64,000 nucleotides of DNA from NCBI RefSeq assembly GCF_045278715.1, contig NZ_CP136420.1, forward strand, positions 2,709,271 to 2,773,270, written 5' to 3'. How positions within the stretch are numbered: the stretch's first letter is position 1; the number at the start of each line of letters is the position of its first letter. Of the stretch, positions 28,744-36,648 are shown piece after piece. The notes beneath the pieces are model-generated. The model saw only the letters and a program-made list of their open reading frames with translations. It searched no databases and was not told the DNA's origin. The stretch comes from Neomoorella carbonis. Its GTDB lineage: Bacteria > Bacillota > DSM-521 > Neomoorellales > Neomoorellaceae. The position numbers and the translations under genes were made by a program.

Positions 28744-29401
28744 CCTTGCTGGCCTCCAATTCTTCGATCCTTTGTTCCAGACGCTGGATCTGGCGTTGCA
28801 GGCAGAGGAGCATTTCGGCAACCGGATCCGGCAGTTCGTCGTGGCGGAGATCGATTTCGCTGACTTCGGCATCGGCAATTTTGCGGCCGTTACGCACAAC
28901 TACCTTGCCCGGTACGCCGACCACCGTACAGTTGGCGGGTACATCACGTAAAACTACGGAACCGGCCCCTATTTTAACATTATCGCCGATAGTAATATTC
29001 CCCAGGACCTTGGCTCCGGCGCTGATGACGACGTTGTTGCCAATGGTAGGGTGGCGCTTCCCCTTTTCCTTGCCGGTGCCTCCCAGGGTAACTCCCTGGT
29101 ACAGGGTAACATTATTGCCCACTTCTGCCGTTTCGCCGATAACCACTCCCATGCCGTGATCGATAAAAATGCCTTCCCCCAGTTTAGCTCCGGGATGGAT
29201 TTCAATGCCGGTCAGGAAGCGGTTGATCTGGGATATAAACCTTGCCAGCAGCTTCATTCCATGGCTGTAAAAGAAATGGGCGATGCGGTGGAGGAGCAGG
29301 GCATGAAAACCGGGATAACACAGGATGACCTCCAGGAGGCTCCTGGCTGCCGGATCACGCTGGAAAATAACTTCAATATCTCTTTTTAGCTGCCGCCACA
29401 A
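28685..29401 (-). CDS. cysE: Serine O-acetyltransferase
   Basis: The enzyme makes O-acetylserine for cysteine synthesis. The TTG start at 29401 is preferred since GGGAGGAGG is 9 bases upstream and the product then begins (M)WRQLKRDIEVIFQRDPAARS like other Firmicute CysE; upstream reading would cross the T-box terminator. The left-handed beta-helix hexapeptides follow, with IDHGMGVVIGETAEVG (catalytic Asp/His) and GGTGKEKGKRHPTIG. The protein is 238 residues, with a coiled-coil C-terminal end LQRQIQRLEQRIEELEA. Its end overlaps cysS. Confidence 0.93.
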   Translation of the reverse strand: MWRQLKRDIEVIFQRDPAARSLLEVILCYPGFHALLLHRIAHFFYSHGMKLLARFISQINRFLTGIEIHPGAKLGEGIFIDHGMGVVIGETAEVGNNVTLYQGVTLGGTGKEKGKRHPTIGNNVVISAGAKVLGNITIGDNVKIGAGSVVLRDVPANCTVVGVPGKVVVRNGRKIADAEVSEIDLRHDELPDPVAEMLLCLQRQIQRLEQRIEELEASKDEHLPVQYADGTKGRVHTV

Positions 29402-29426
29402 AGTTAACAACCTCCTCCCTATAATA

Positions 29427-29692
29427 TAAAAACCTTTCATCCCGTCAGGGACGAAAGGCCGCGGTTCCACCCTGCTTGGAGAATTGCTCTCCCTCTCAGC
29501 GGGCAATATAATGCCCAGGCCAATAACGGGGCCGGCCGGCAGAACCTACTTCACTTTCAGCCCTGCAGCTCCCAGGAGCACTTCAGCGCCCGGTATCAGG
29601 GTCCACTTCCAGCCCATGGTGGTCCCTCTCTGGTGATCCCTGGTACGCCTACTCTCCCTGCTCATAGCCATTAGCGCAATAAATTTTAAGTC
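29427..29692 (-). ncRNA. T-box riboswitch (tRNA-Cys), cysES leader
   Basis: The minus strand has the T-box core GGTGGAACCGCG at 29460-29471, followed by a terminator stem CCTTTCGTCCC-TGAC-GGGATGAAAGG and a U-run (29427-29458). Upstream is the GCAGGGAGAGTAGG-type Stem I start and an AGTA/GAAGTAGG region. A TGC triplet at 29539-29541, in TTC-TGC-CGG, is the likely Cys specifier; this assignment is inferred from the downstream genes and position. Uncharged tRNA-Cys would stabilise the antiterminator. Confidence 0.9.
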
Positions 29693-29698
29693 AGAAAC

Positions 29699-29728
29699 AT
29701 TATAAACCGGGGCGTTCATCACTGTCAA
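29699..29728 (-). promoter_or_regulatory. Consensus promoter of the cysES T-box transcript
   Basis: TTGACA (29723-29728), an 18-base spacer and TATAAT (29699-29704), both perfect hexamers, lie inside the last codons of ispF. Transcription would begin near 29692. Confidence 0.85.
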
Positions 29729-30191
29729 GTAACAGGACGCTGGCCTGGGCGGCAATACCCTCCCCCCGCCCGGTAAAACCCAGGCCTTCGGTCGTGGTGG
29801 CCTTGATGCTGATCTGACCCTTTTGAACCTCCAGGGCCCGGGCTATTCGTTCCCGCATGCTGTCAATAAAAGGTGCGAGTTTGGGTTGCTCGGCAATGAT
29901 AATGGTATCGGCATTGCCCAGCCGGTATCCCGCCTCCCTGACCATACGGTAAACCTCTTGCAGGAGAACCAGGCTGTCGGCGTCCTGATAACGGGGATCA
30001 CCGGGGGGAAAATGCCTGCCGATATCCCCCAGAGCCGCCGCACCCAGCAGGGCATCGGCCAGGGCGTGAAGCAAAACATCGGCATCGGAATGACCGGCCA
30101 GGCCGAGGGAATAAGGGATTTCGACTCCGCCCAGGACCAGGCGCCGGTGAGGAACCAGCCGGTGGACATCAAAGCCGCAGCCGATGCGCAT
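29700..30191 (-). CDS. ispF: 2-C-methyl-D-erythritol 2,4-cyclodiphosphate synthase
   Basis: The 163-residue MEP-pathway enzyme has the metal-binding MRIGCGFDVHRL start (Asp and His ligands), LAGHSDADVLLHALADALLG and the C-terminal ATTTEGLGFTGRGEGIAAQA. It converts CDP-ME-2-phosphate to the cyclodiphosphate. The start overlaps the ispD stop by one base. Its 3' end doubles as the promoter for cysES. Confidence 0.96.
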   Translation of the reverse strand: MRIGCGFDVHRLVPHRRLVLGGVEIPYSLGLAGHSDADVLLHALADALLGAAALGDIGRHFPPGDPRYQDADSLVLLQEVYRMVREAGYRLGNADTIIIAEQPKLAPFIDSMRERIARALEVQKGQISIKATTTEGLGFTGRGEGIAAQASVLLLDSDERPGL

Positions 30192-30880
30192 TAACTATCA
30201 CCTGCCATAAGGGCCCGGGCCAGAACCATGTCGCCCGGGGTGGTAATTTTAATATTGACTTCTTCTCCTGGAACTAATTTCACCGGGTAACCCGCCCTTT
30301 CCACCAGGGCCGCATCATCGGTAGCCTGCCAGCCGTTAATTTCAGCCTCCCGGTAGGCCGCTGCCAGCCACTCCCGGCGGAAAACCTGGGGCGTCTGTAC
30401 AGCCCAGAGGCCCCGGCGTTCCAGGGTGGCAGTAACCAGATCCTCGGTATTACCCCGCTTAATGGTTTCTTTAACCGGCAGGGCCGCAATGGCCGCCCCG
30501 GTATCCCGGGCCGCGGCAATTACCCGTTCCAGGAGGGCCGGACTCAAAAAAGGCCGTGCACCATCATGCACGGCCACCCACTCCGTCCCCGGTGCTACGG
30601 CCTTAAGGCCGGCGGCAATGGAATCCTGCCTTTCCTTGCCACCGGCGACTATTTGCCTCACCTTCCGGTAAGGACCTGTGGCCACCACCCGATGGCACAG
30701 GGGGATATCTTCCGGCCGGGTAACGACGATGACTTCATCTACCAGCGGGGAGGCCTCGGCTACCGCCAGGGTGTGAGCCAGGATGGGTTTGCCTCCCAGG
30801 GGCAAAAAAACCTTATTACTGCCAGCCCCCAGCCGCCGGCCCTGGCCGGCGGCGGCCACAATCAGGCTTAGGAAAGGCAC
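30191..30880 (-). CDS. ispD: 2-C-methyl-D-erythritol 4-phosphate cytidylyltransferase
   Basis: The 229-residue enzyme has the nucleotidyltransferase loop AAAGQGRRLGAGSNKVFLPL (residues 9-28), VAVHDGARPFLSP and the C-terminal GEEVNIKITTPGDMVLA. It makes CDP-methylerythritol in the MEP isoprenoid pathway. It overlaps the upstream PIN-TRAM gene by 13 bases. Adjacent ispD-ispF is a common arrangement. Confidence 0.96.
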   Translation of the reverse strand: MPFLSLIVAAAGQGRRLGAGSNKVFLPLGGKPILAHTLAVAEASPLVDEVIVVTRPEDIPLCHRVVATGPYRKVRQIVAGGKERQDSIAAGLKAVAPGTEWVAVHDGARPFLSPALLERVIAAARDTGAAIAALPVKETIKRGNTEDLVTATLERRGLWAVQTPQVFRREWLAAAYREAEINGWQATDDAALVERAGYPVKLVPGEEVNIKITTPGDMVLARALMAGDS

Positions 30881-32019
30881 TGGTACTCACCCCGCTCCAG
30901 GGCCTGGTGGTTGGAACTTATTTTACGTTCCGGCCCCTTGGGCCGGGCAAAAATCATCCGTCCTGCTGCTGTTTGCAGGACGCTTGTTACCATAACGGCG
31001 ATAGTCTGGCCAATATAGCGGCGCCCATTTTCGACCACAATCATGGTGCCGTCGTCCAGGTAAGCTACCCCCTGGCCAATCTCTTTGCCATCCTTGATAA
31101 CCTGAACAGTCATTTCTTCCCCAGGTAAGACAACAGGTTTGACGGCATTGGCCAGCTCATTGATGTTCAATACCCGTACGCCCTGAAGTTCGGCGACCTT
31201 ATTCAAGTTGAAATCATTGGTCAGGATGGGTGCAGCCAGTTTCTGGGCCAGGCGGACGAGCTTGCTATCCACCTCCGTCAGGTCTTCAAAGTCAACTTCC
31301 AGGACTTTGACATTTACACCCATTTCCTTGCGAATTTTATTGAGGATATCGAGGCCCCGCCGGCCGCGGTTACGTTTCAACAGGTCGGAGGAATCAGCTA
31401 TGTGCCGCAATTCTTCCAGGACAAAGGAGGGTATTACAATGGTGCCTTCAATAAAGCCGCTTTTAATTATATCGGCGATACGGCCGTCAATGATAACGCT
31501 GGTATCCAGGATTTTGGCTCCCGGTTTCCCACTATCAATTTTACCTTTTTCCCGTTCCTTGCCACCCAGGCGGGGAATGAGGTTAAACAACCCCCAGACT
31601 TCGTCCTTGCGCTTGGTGCCCAGGCTCCAGCCCAGGTAGCCAAAGAAAAGGCTGCCGGCCATAGGAATATAGGGGCCCACCAGGGGCAGGTGAAAAAAAG
31701 AGGCCCCCAATAAATTAGCAATTATAAGTCCAAAAATAAGTCCTAGGGAACCACTGATTATTTCCTGGGCCGGTATCCGCTGCAACCTTCCTTCCAACCA
31801 GCGCGTCGACTGGGTGACAAAATTAATCAAGCGCTGCGCCAGGCTATAGCCAGTTAAAGCTGCAATCAGGGTTACCAGGGCCAGCAGGGTCAAACGCAGG
31901 CCCGGCAGCGGCCTGGACCCCCAGCTCTGCTGCCATATGGTCAGCCCCAGTTGGGCCGCATAAAAGCCCGTCGCTGCCGCGACCAGGGCTATGGCAGCCC
32001 GTAAAATCCGGTATAACAT
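30868..32019 (-). CDS. Membrane PIN-TRAM domain protein (YacL family)
   Basis: The 383-residue protein has four predicted membrane segments in the first 130 residues, then a PIN nuclease-like domain (KILDTSVIIDGRIADIIKSG, with conserved Asp) and a C-terminal TRAM domain (GQGVAYLDDGTMIVVENGRR). The YacL group lies beside ispD in Firmicutes; nuclease activity has been proposed and the cellular role is unsettled. ATG start, 213 bases after radA. Confidence 0.9.
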   Translation of the reverse strand: MLYRILRAAIALVAAATGFYAAQLGLTIWQQSWGSRPLPGLRLTLLALVTLIAALTGYSLAQRLINFVTQSTRWLEGRLQRIPAQEIISGSLGLIFGLIIANLLGASFFHLPLVGPYIPMAGSLFFGYLGWSLGTKRKDEVWGLFNLIPRLGGKEREKGKIDSGKPGAKILDTSVIIDGRIADIIKSGFIEGTIVIPSFVLEELRHIADSSDLLKRNRGRRGLDILNKIRKEMGVNVKVLEVDFEDLTEVDSKLVRLAQKLAAPILTNDFNLNKVAELQGVRVLNINELANAVKPVVLPGEEMTVQVIKDGKEIGQGVAYLDDGTMIVVENGRRYIGQTIAVMVTSVLQTAAGRMIFARPKGPERKISSNHQALERGEYQCLS

Positions 32020-32232
32020 ATGCTTTCACCTTCTTTACTCTCTTTCTTTTCAATTTTTCCTCAACCCGCCCCATCTTATACCATCGGAACCATCAGGCTA
32101 AAAGTTTTTCCTACGAGCTAATATTAACTCACTTGTTAAACTAACGGGCATTTTCCAGCTGCGCTCAGTTGAAACATCCCTTGCTACCCTCCATGCGGGC
32201 AGAACCGTGCTAATTAGAATTATAACATGAAT

Positions 32233-33600
32233 TTAAACCATCAAACCGAGTTCCAGGGCCTCAACCACTGACCGTACAGCATAGATTTCGTAATCACTCT
32301 GGTTTATAAGACGGCTCTTATTCCCCGCCGGGATAAGAAAACGCTTGAAACCCAACCTGGCTGCTTCTTCTATACGCCTTTCAACCTGGCCTATGGCCCG
32401 GACTTCACCTGCCAGGCCGACCTCCCCTAAAACTAAAGTTTCGGCCTCTACCGGCCGGTCTTTAAGGCCGGAGGCTATGGCCAGGCATATGGCAAGGTCG
32501 GCTGCCGGCTCATTGATGGCGATGCCCCCGGCGACGTTAAGGTAAATGTCATAGCCGCCCAGGTGTAATCCCGCCCTTTTTTCCAGGACTGCCGTAAGCA
32601 GCAGGGCGCGGTTAAAATCGACCCCTGTGGCCAGCCGCCGCGGGTTGCCAAAGGTGGTCGGGCTTACCAGGGCCTGGATCTCCAGGAGTAAGGGACGGGT
32701 CCCTTCCAAACAGGCCACCACACTGGAGCCGGCAACACCGGCCGGCCGTTCGGCCAGGAGCAGCTCCGATGGGTTGGCCACTTCCTTGAGCCCCCCGGTA
32801 ACCATCTCAAAAATCCCGATTTCATTGGTAGAACCAAAACGATTTTTGGCAGCACGCAGGATCCGGTAAGCCTGATAACGTTCCCCTTCCAGGTAGAGGA
32901 CAGTGTCCACCAGATGTTCCAGGACCCGGGGACCGGCCAGAAATCCTTCTTTGGTGACATGACCGACCAGGATTACGGCCGGGCCGCCACCTTTTGCCAG
33001 GCGCAAGAAACGCGCCGCACATTCCCGCACCTGGGATACGCTCCCTGGCGCTGCCTGGATAGCGGGCAGGAACATGGTTTGAATGGAATCTACAATGACT
33101 GCTACCGGGCTTAAACTTTCTATCCCGGCCAGGATGGCTTCTACATCCGTCTCGGCCAGGAAATAGATCTCGCCGTGGAGGGCGTCCAGGCGCTGGGCTC
33201 TGAGCCTGACCTGCCCGGGAGATTCTTCGCCGGAAACATAGAGGATCTTGCCGTACCTGGCGGCAAGCCTTTGGCCCACCTGGAGGAGTAAGGTCGACTT
33301 GCCAATGCCCGGCGCCCCGCCGACCAGAATTAGAGAACCCGGTACCAGGCCACCACCCACTACCCGGTCCCATTCACCCAAAGTACTTATCAAACGCTCA
33401 CCGGTAATATCGGAAATATCTGCCAGCAGGGCGGGAGACGCTTTCAATCCGGTCGCGCGGCTTATTCCTTCCAGGGGTAAAACTTCTGCTACCAGGCTGT
33501 TCCAGCTGCCGCAGGCCGGGCAGCGGCCTAAAAAACTTAAGCTTTCATAACCACATTGCTGGCAGACAAAACGCTCTTTTGTTTTCGCCAGGAAGATCAC
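32233..33600 (-). CDS. radA: DNA repair protein RadA
   Basis: The 455-residue protein has an N-terminal C4 zinc finger (CQQCGYES and CPACG), a RecA-like ATPase with VGGAPGIGKSTLLLQVG and the RadA-specific KNRFGSTNEIG motif, and a C-terminal Lon-like domain (GGYDIYLNVAGGIAINEPA). RadA aids branch migration in recombination. The GTG at 33600 touches the Shine-Dalgarno GGGGGAGG. A CTG at 33591 would give the usual (M)AKTKERFVC start at 8 bases spacing and may be the real start. Confidence 0.95.
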   Translation of the reverse strand: MIFLAKTKERFVCQQCGYESLSFLGRCPACGSWNSLVAEVLPLEGISRATGLKASPALLADISDITGERLISTLGEWDRVVGGGLVPGSLILVGGAPGIGKSTLLLQVGQRLAARYGKILYVSGEESPGQVRLRAQRLDALHGEIYFLAETDVEAILAGIESLSPVAVIVDSIQTMFLPAIQAAPGSVSQVRECAARFLRLAKGGGPAVILVGHVTKEGFLAGPRVLEHLVDTVLYLEGERYQAYRILRAAKNRFGSTNEIGIFEMVTGGLKEVANPSELLLAERPAGVAGSSVVACLEGTRPLLLEIQALVSPTTFGNPRRLATGVDFNRALLLTAVLEKRAGLHLGGYDIYLNVAGGIAINEPAADLAICLAIASGLKDRPVEAETLVLGEVGLAGEVRAIGQVERRIEEAARLGFKRFLIPAGNKSRLINQSDYEIYAVRSVVEALELGLMV

Positions 33601-33612
33601 CTCCCCCAGGCA

Positions 33613-34407
33613 TTATACACCAACTACCCGGGATTGGGAAGTACTGCCAACCCAGGCCTTTTCTTCCTTGGCTGTCTGAAGACGGCGGCGATGCCACCGC
33701 AAGTACTCTTTAACCCGTTCGGCGGTCAAATTCAGTACCTGGTCCTCGTCAATTCCGGCGCTGCGTGCTACCTGCCAGGCCCGGGCAAAATTGCCCACGG
33801 CCGTGAAAACATGGGCGTCGCTATTTAAAGCTACCCAGACTTTATGTTTCTGGGCCAGCCTGGCCAGGAGCTGGCAGCGGGGCAGGCTGCCAGGCCGGCT
33901 GGTATTAAAGGAATTGTTATTGATCTCCAGGGCTTTATGCTCGGCAGCGGCCGCCAGCACCAGCTTTTCTATATTCAGGGGAAATTCAGGATTGCCCGGA
34001 TGGACGATAATATGTACCCGCGGATTCCTTAAGGCCGCCAGGGCAGCCGTGGTATATTCTTCCTCGGAACGGTTGTCAAAACCTGTACCCGTATGAAAGC
34101 CAGCCAGGACAATGTCCAACTGGTCCAGCAGGCGGTCTGGCACATCCAGGTGCCCCTCTGCATCCAAAATGTTGGCTTCCACGCCGCGGAGAATTTCTAC
34201 GTTGCCAATCCGGCGGGGCAGGGCTACCAAATTTTCAAAGTGATATTCATGGGGTCCGCCAGGCATTTTGAGGCCGTGATCGGTAATGGCAATCATCTTC
34301 AGCCCCCTTTTTTCAGCAGCTTCAGCCAGTTCCTTAACAGTACTGTAACCATGACCGCTGGCAATAGTGTGGGTGTGGAGATCCGCTTCCAGGTGCACTT
34401 GCCTCAC
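33613..34407 (-). CDS. PHP-domain phosphoesterase (YcdX-like)
   Basis: The 264-residue protein has PHP motifs: DLHTHTIASGHGYSTV (motif I), MIAITDHGLKMPG (motif II), HIIVHPGNPEF (motif III) and VALNSDAHVF (motif IV), all with their metal-binding His and Asp. Related YcdX/PolX-type phosphatases hydrolyse phosphomonoesters; the substrate here is unknown. It is just upstream of radA (12 bases) and follows the long gene-free stretch. Confidence 0.87.
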   Translation of the reverse strand: MRQVHLEADLHTHTIASGHGYSTVKELAEAAEKRGLKMIAITDHGLKMPGGPHEYHFENLVALPRRIGNVEILRGVEANILDAEGHLDVPDRLLDQLDIVLAGFHTGTGFDNRSEEEYTTAALAALRNPRVHIIVHPGNPEFPLNIEKLVLAAAAEHKALEINNNSFNTSRPGSLPRCQLLARLAQKHKVWVALNSDAHVFTAVGNFARAWQVARSAGIDEDQVLNLTAERVKEYLRWHRRRLQTAKEEKAWVGSTSQSRVVGV

Positions 34408-34573
34408 TCCTTTTTTATTTTTTACTCCTGTTAGCTTACCACAAGATTATTAAAGGAACATTAGAGATGCTTAATCTTCTGTCTCTATCCATAAATTGGT
34501 AAAAATATTACAGCTTAAGAATACATACTGGCTGCCAGCGGGGGCACAATATTAACAGCAGGGTCGGCCAGGG

Positions 34574-34621
34574 CCGAGCCCAGAAAATTATCGGGTCCCT
34601 ATGACGGGCTCGGTAATTTTC
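34574..34621. repeat. Interlocked inverted repeats (A-B-A'-B' arrangement)
   Basis: CCGAGCCC (34574-34581) pairs with GGGCTCGG (34606-34613), and GAAAATTA (34583-34590) pairs with TAATTTTC (34614-34621). The two 8-base pairings cross, so an RNA would form either alternative hairpins or a pseudoknot. The spacing (no linker before B') favours mutually exclusive states. Confidence 0.65.
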
Positions 34622-34904
34622 GGCCAAAGGTCGCTAGCAGGTCAAAGGGCTTGCTGGCCGGCCGGCGGGCAGATCAGCAACTGTTCGTCACGGCTTGCCG
34701 TTGGTCCGGAGATTAATGGCAGGTCGGTAAGGATGGTTGCTGGTCGAGCTAAGATGACCATAGTTGCCGCAAGGCTTTTGCGCACCAAAAAGCTGGAGGT
34801 CCCTAAAGGTCGAGAGATCTTTACGGGCTTCCCAGGTAGCTGTGGGCGTCGAGCAAAGGTTATTGTAGTTGCCGTAATGGTCTGTGGCAGCCGAAAGGTT
34901 GTCG

Positions 34905-34933
34905 CCGGCTATGCAGGTAGCTGCAGTAGCCGG
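34905..34933. repeat. Strong 29-base hairpin
   Basis: CCGGCTA pairs with TAGCCGG and inside it TGCAG pairs with CTGCA around a GTAG loop, with a single bulged G. It is near-perfect on both strands. Confidence 0.6.
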
Positions 34934-34955
34934 AGTTAAGGTTCTGACCGGCTCT

Positions 34956-34999
34956 TTAAAATGAAGGCCCTCCTTAAAAGGAGTGGCCTTCATTTTATA
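34956..34999. terminator. Bidirectional terminator-like hairpin
   Basis: AAAATGAAGGCC...CCTT-AAAA-GGAG...GGCCTTCATTTT forms a stem of about 16 pairs with a mismatch. Both strands end in a short U-run (TTTT), so it could terminate a plus-strand transcript from the gene-free region or back up the minus-strand kinase terminator. Confidence 0.65.
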
Positions 35000-35002
35000 G
35001 CT

Positions 35003-35029
35003 AAAAAAGTGGCCCAGAAGACCTGGGCT
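35003..35029 (-). terminator. Terminator after the histidine kinase gene
   Basis: On the minus strand GCCCAG-GTCTT-CTGGGC is followed after three bases by TTTTTT. It lies about 115 bases past the kinase stop. Confidence 0.7.
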
Positions 35030-35063
35030 CAAAGGGATATATATTATAAGGAGGTCAGAGGAC

Positions 35064-35085
35064 ACCTGATTTGGAGAAATCAGGT
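35064..35085. repeat. Perfect 9-base inverted repeat
   Basis: ACCTGATTT and AAATCAGGT flank GGAG. On the plus strand AAGGAGGT lies just to the left (35047-35054) but no reading frame follows. It may be an mRNA-end hairpin or a protein-binding site. Confidence 0.45.
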
Positions 35086-35145
35086 ATTAGGTTCAATGAT
35101 ATTATAACTCATTACTGTTAAAAATTAATAATGGCCTTGTTAAGT

Positions 35146-36627
35146 TTAGATTAATTTTGGGCCCTTCTCCGGTATGGTGTTTTTCTCCTGTTCCTTTTCC
35201 CCAGTTACTACCGGTAAAGTAAAGAAGAAACGGCTGCCCCGTCCCGGCTGGCTGACGACACCGACGTTACCGTTGTGGGCTTCAACAATATGCTTAACAA
35301 TGGCCAGACCCAGGCCGGTCCCCCCCATTTCCCTGGAGCGAGCCTTGTCAACCCGGTAAAAACGTTCAAAAACCCGCGGCAGGCTTTCTGCTGGTATCCC
35401 AATGCCGGTATCTTCTACTTCCACCCGGAGGTCCTTATCTTCCAGCGTGGCCCGTACCGTCACCCTGCCCCCGGCAGGGGTATATTTAATGCCATTGTCG
35501 ATTAAATTTAGCAAAACCTGGCTTAAATAATTCTCGCCAATGGCCAGAGGCGGCAGGCCTTCCGGTATTTCTACTTCCAGGTTAACTCCCTTTTCCCGGG
35601 CCAGGGGATTTACGGTAGCCAAAACCCCTTCCAGGACAGGCTTCAGCTGCGCCTTGCCGGCGCGGATCCCCCTGGGATTGTTCTCCAGGCTCGACAGAGC
35701 AAGGAGATCTTCAATTAGCTGCTGCAGGCGTTGGGCTTCTTTATTGATGATACTCAAGAAGCGACGGCTTACCTGCGGATCTTCCAGAGCCCCTTCCAAC
35801 AAAGTCTCTACAAACCCCCGGATAGACGTCAGGGGCGTGCGCAGTTCATGGGAAACATTGGCCACAAATTCCGTGCGCATTTGTTCCAGACGGCGGATGT
35901 TTGTTATATCCCGGATAGTCAGGGCCACTCCCACAACCCGTCTTTGGGCACTGATAATGGGCGAGCCATAAATTTTAAAAATCTGGTTGGTTGTAGGAAA
36001 AAGGCGGGTTTCAATTTCCAGGGGTATGCCGCTGGCCAGGATCTCTTTGACCAGTTTATCGACCTCATGACTGCGAATTACTTCCAACAAATATTTGTTC
36101 TCAACTTCTCCTCCTCTTTTACCAAACATGGCCTCCGCCGCCGGATTTAAGAGCATTACTCGGCCAACCTGGTCTACAGTTAACAGGGCGTCACTCATAC
36201 TGGCAAGAATTGCCTTGATTTTATTTTTTTCTTCAGCCATTTCCCGAAAATTATTTCTTAATGTTTCCACCATGACATTGAGGTGATGGCTCAACAATCC
36301 TATTTCGTCATTACTTTGAATTTCTATACGCTGCTCCAGGTCGCCGTCGGCAATTTTTTGCGTCAAAGGTAACAGGGCCTTCAGAGGCATAATTATCCCC
36401 CGCGCCAGGATAAAGGTCCCAATGGTCATCACTACCATGACTACTATCATGGCCAGCAGGAGCTGCCCTTCCAGCCTGGCCACCAGTAACCCGGCCCGTA
36501 AAGGCGGCAGCCCCGGCAGACCCACGGCGTTAAGAATGGCCTGGCGCAGGAAAAGATAAGCAGCCATCAGGGTCAAAAAGAGCAGGACTAAAAAGTTTGA
36601 GGCGATCTTCCAGCTTAAAGAACGCAT
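35146..36627 (-). CDS. Membrane sensor histidine kinase, PhoR/PnpS-like
   Basis: The 493-residue kinase has a short N-terminal pair of membrane segments (about residues 8-28 and 55-78), a HAMP linker (IMPLKALLPLTQKIADGDLE), a PAS domain, the phosphoacceptor helix NVSHELRTPLTSIRGF and an ATPase domain with NLIDNGIKYTP, GIGIP and GGTGLGLAIVK. The ATG at 36627 is favoured by GGTGAGGG upstream. No response regulator gene is adjacent, so the partner is unknown; the next gene upstream is an HD-GYP protein. A sensed signal cannot be deduced from the short extracellular loop. Confidence 0.9.
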   Translation of the reverse strand: MRSLSWKIASNFLVLLFLTLMAAYLFLRQAILNAVGLPGLPPLRAGLLVARLEGQLLLAMIVVMVVMTIGTFILARGIIMPLKALLPLTQKIADGDLEQRIEIQSNDEIGLLSHHLNVMVETLRNNFREMAEEKNKIKAILASMSDALLTVDQVGRVMLLNPAAEAMFGKRGGEVENKYLLEVIRSHEVDKLVKEILASGIPLEIETRLFPTTNQIFKIYGSPIISAQRRVVGVALTIRDITNIRRLEQMRTEFVANVSHELRTPLTSIRGFVETLLEGALEDPQVSRRFLSIINKEAQRLQQLIEDLLALSSLENNPRGIRAGKAQLKPVLEGVLATVNPLAREKGVNLEVEIPEGLPPLAIGENYLSQVLLNLIDNGIKYTPAGGRVTVRATLEDKDLRVEVEDTGIGIPAESLPRVFERFYRVDKARSREMGGTGLGLAIVKHIVEAHNGNVGVVSQPGRGSRFFFTLPVVTGEKEQEKNTIPEKGPKLI

Positions 36628-36648
36628 GGCCCTCACCACCAGCATCAG

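Larger units (their letters stand above)
34408..35145. other. 738-base gene-free, hairpin-rich region
   Basis: No convincing gene is present. The two longer reading frames (plus 34601-34939 and minus 34688-35065) have low-complexity, Cys/Gly/Arg or Thr/Ala/Asn-rich translations, no binding sites and no family features. The DNA instead holds many strong inverted repeats: interlocked arms at 34574-34621, GCTAGCA/TGCTGGC at about 34635-34663, a 29-base hairpin at 34905-34933 and a long hairpin near 34963. An imperfect direct repeat of GTCGAGC-AAG...TAGTTGCCG occurs near 34744 and 34847. A structured RNA is the leading idea. Confidence 0.5.

Noticed and set aside
28744..28899. A 52-codon N-terminal extension of cysS
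   Set aside because: It runs in another frame of cysE and lacks a binding site; the start at 28743 has one and gives the conserved CysS N-terminus.
29402..29506. An upstream extension of cysE
   Set aside because: It would translate the T-box antiterminator and terminator; the TTG at 29401 has a proper binding site.
34601..35065. Two longer reading frames in the gene-free region, on both strands
   Set aside because: Their translations are low-complexity, unsupported by binding sites, and lie over strong inverted repeats on both strands.
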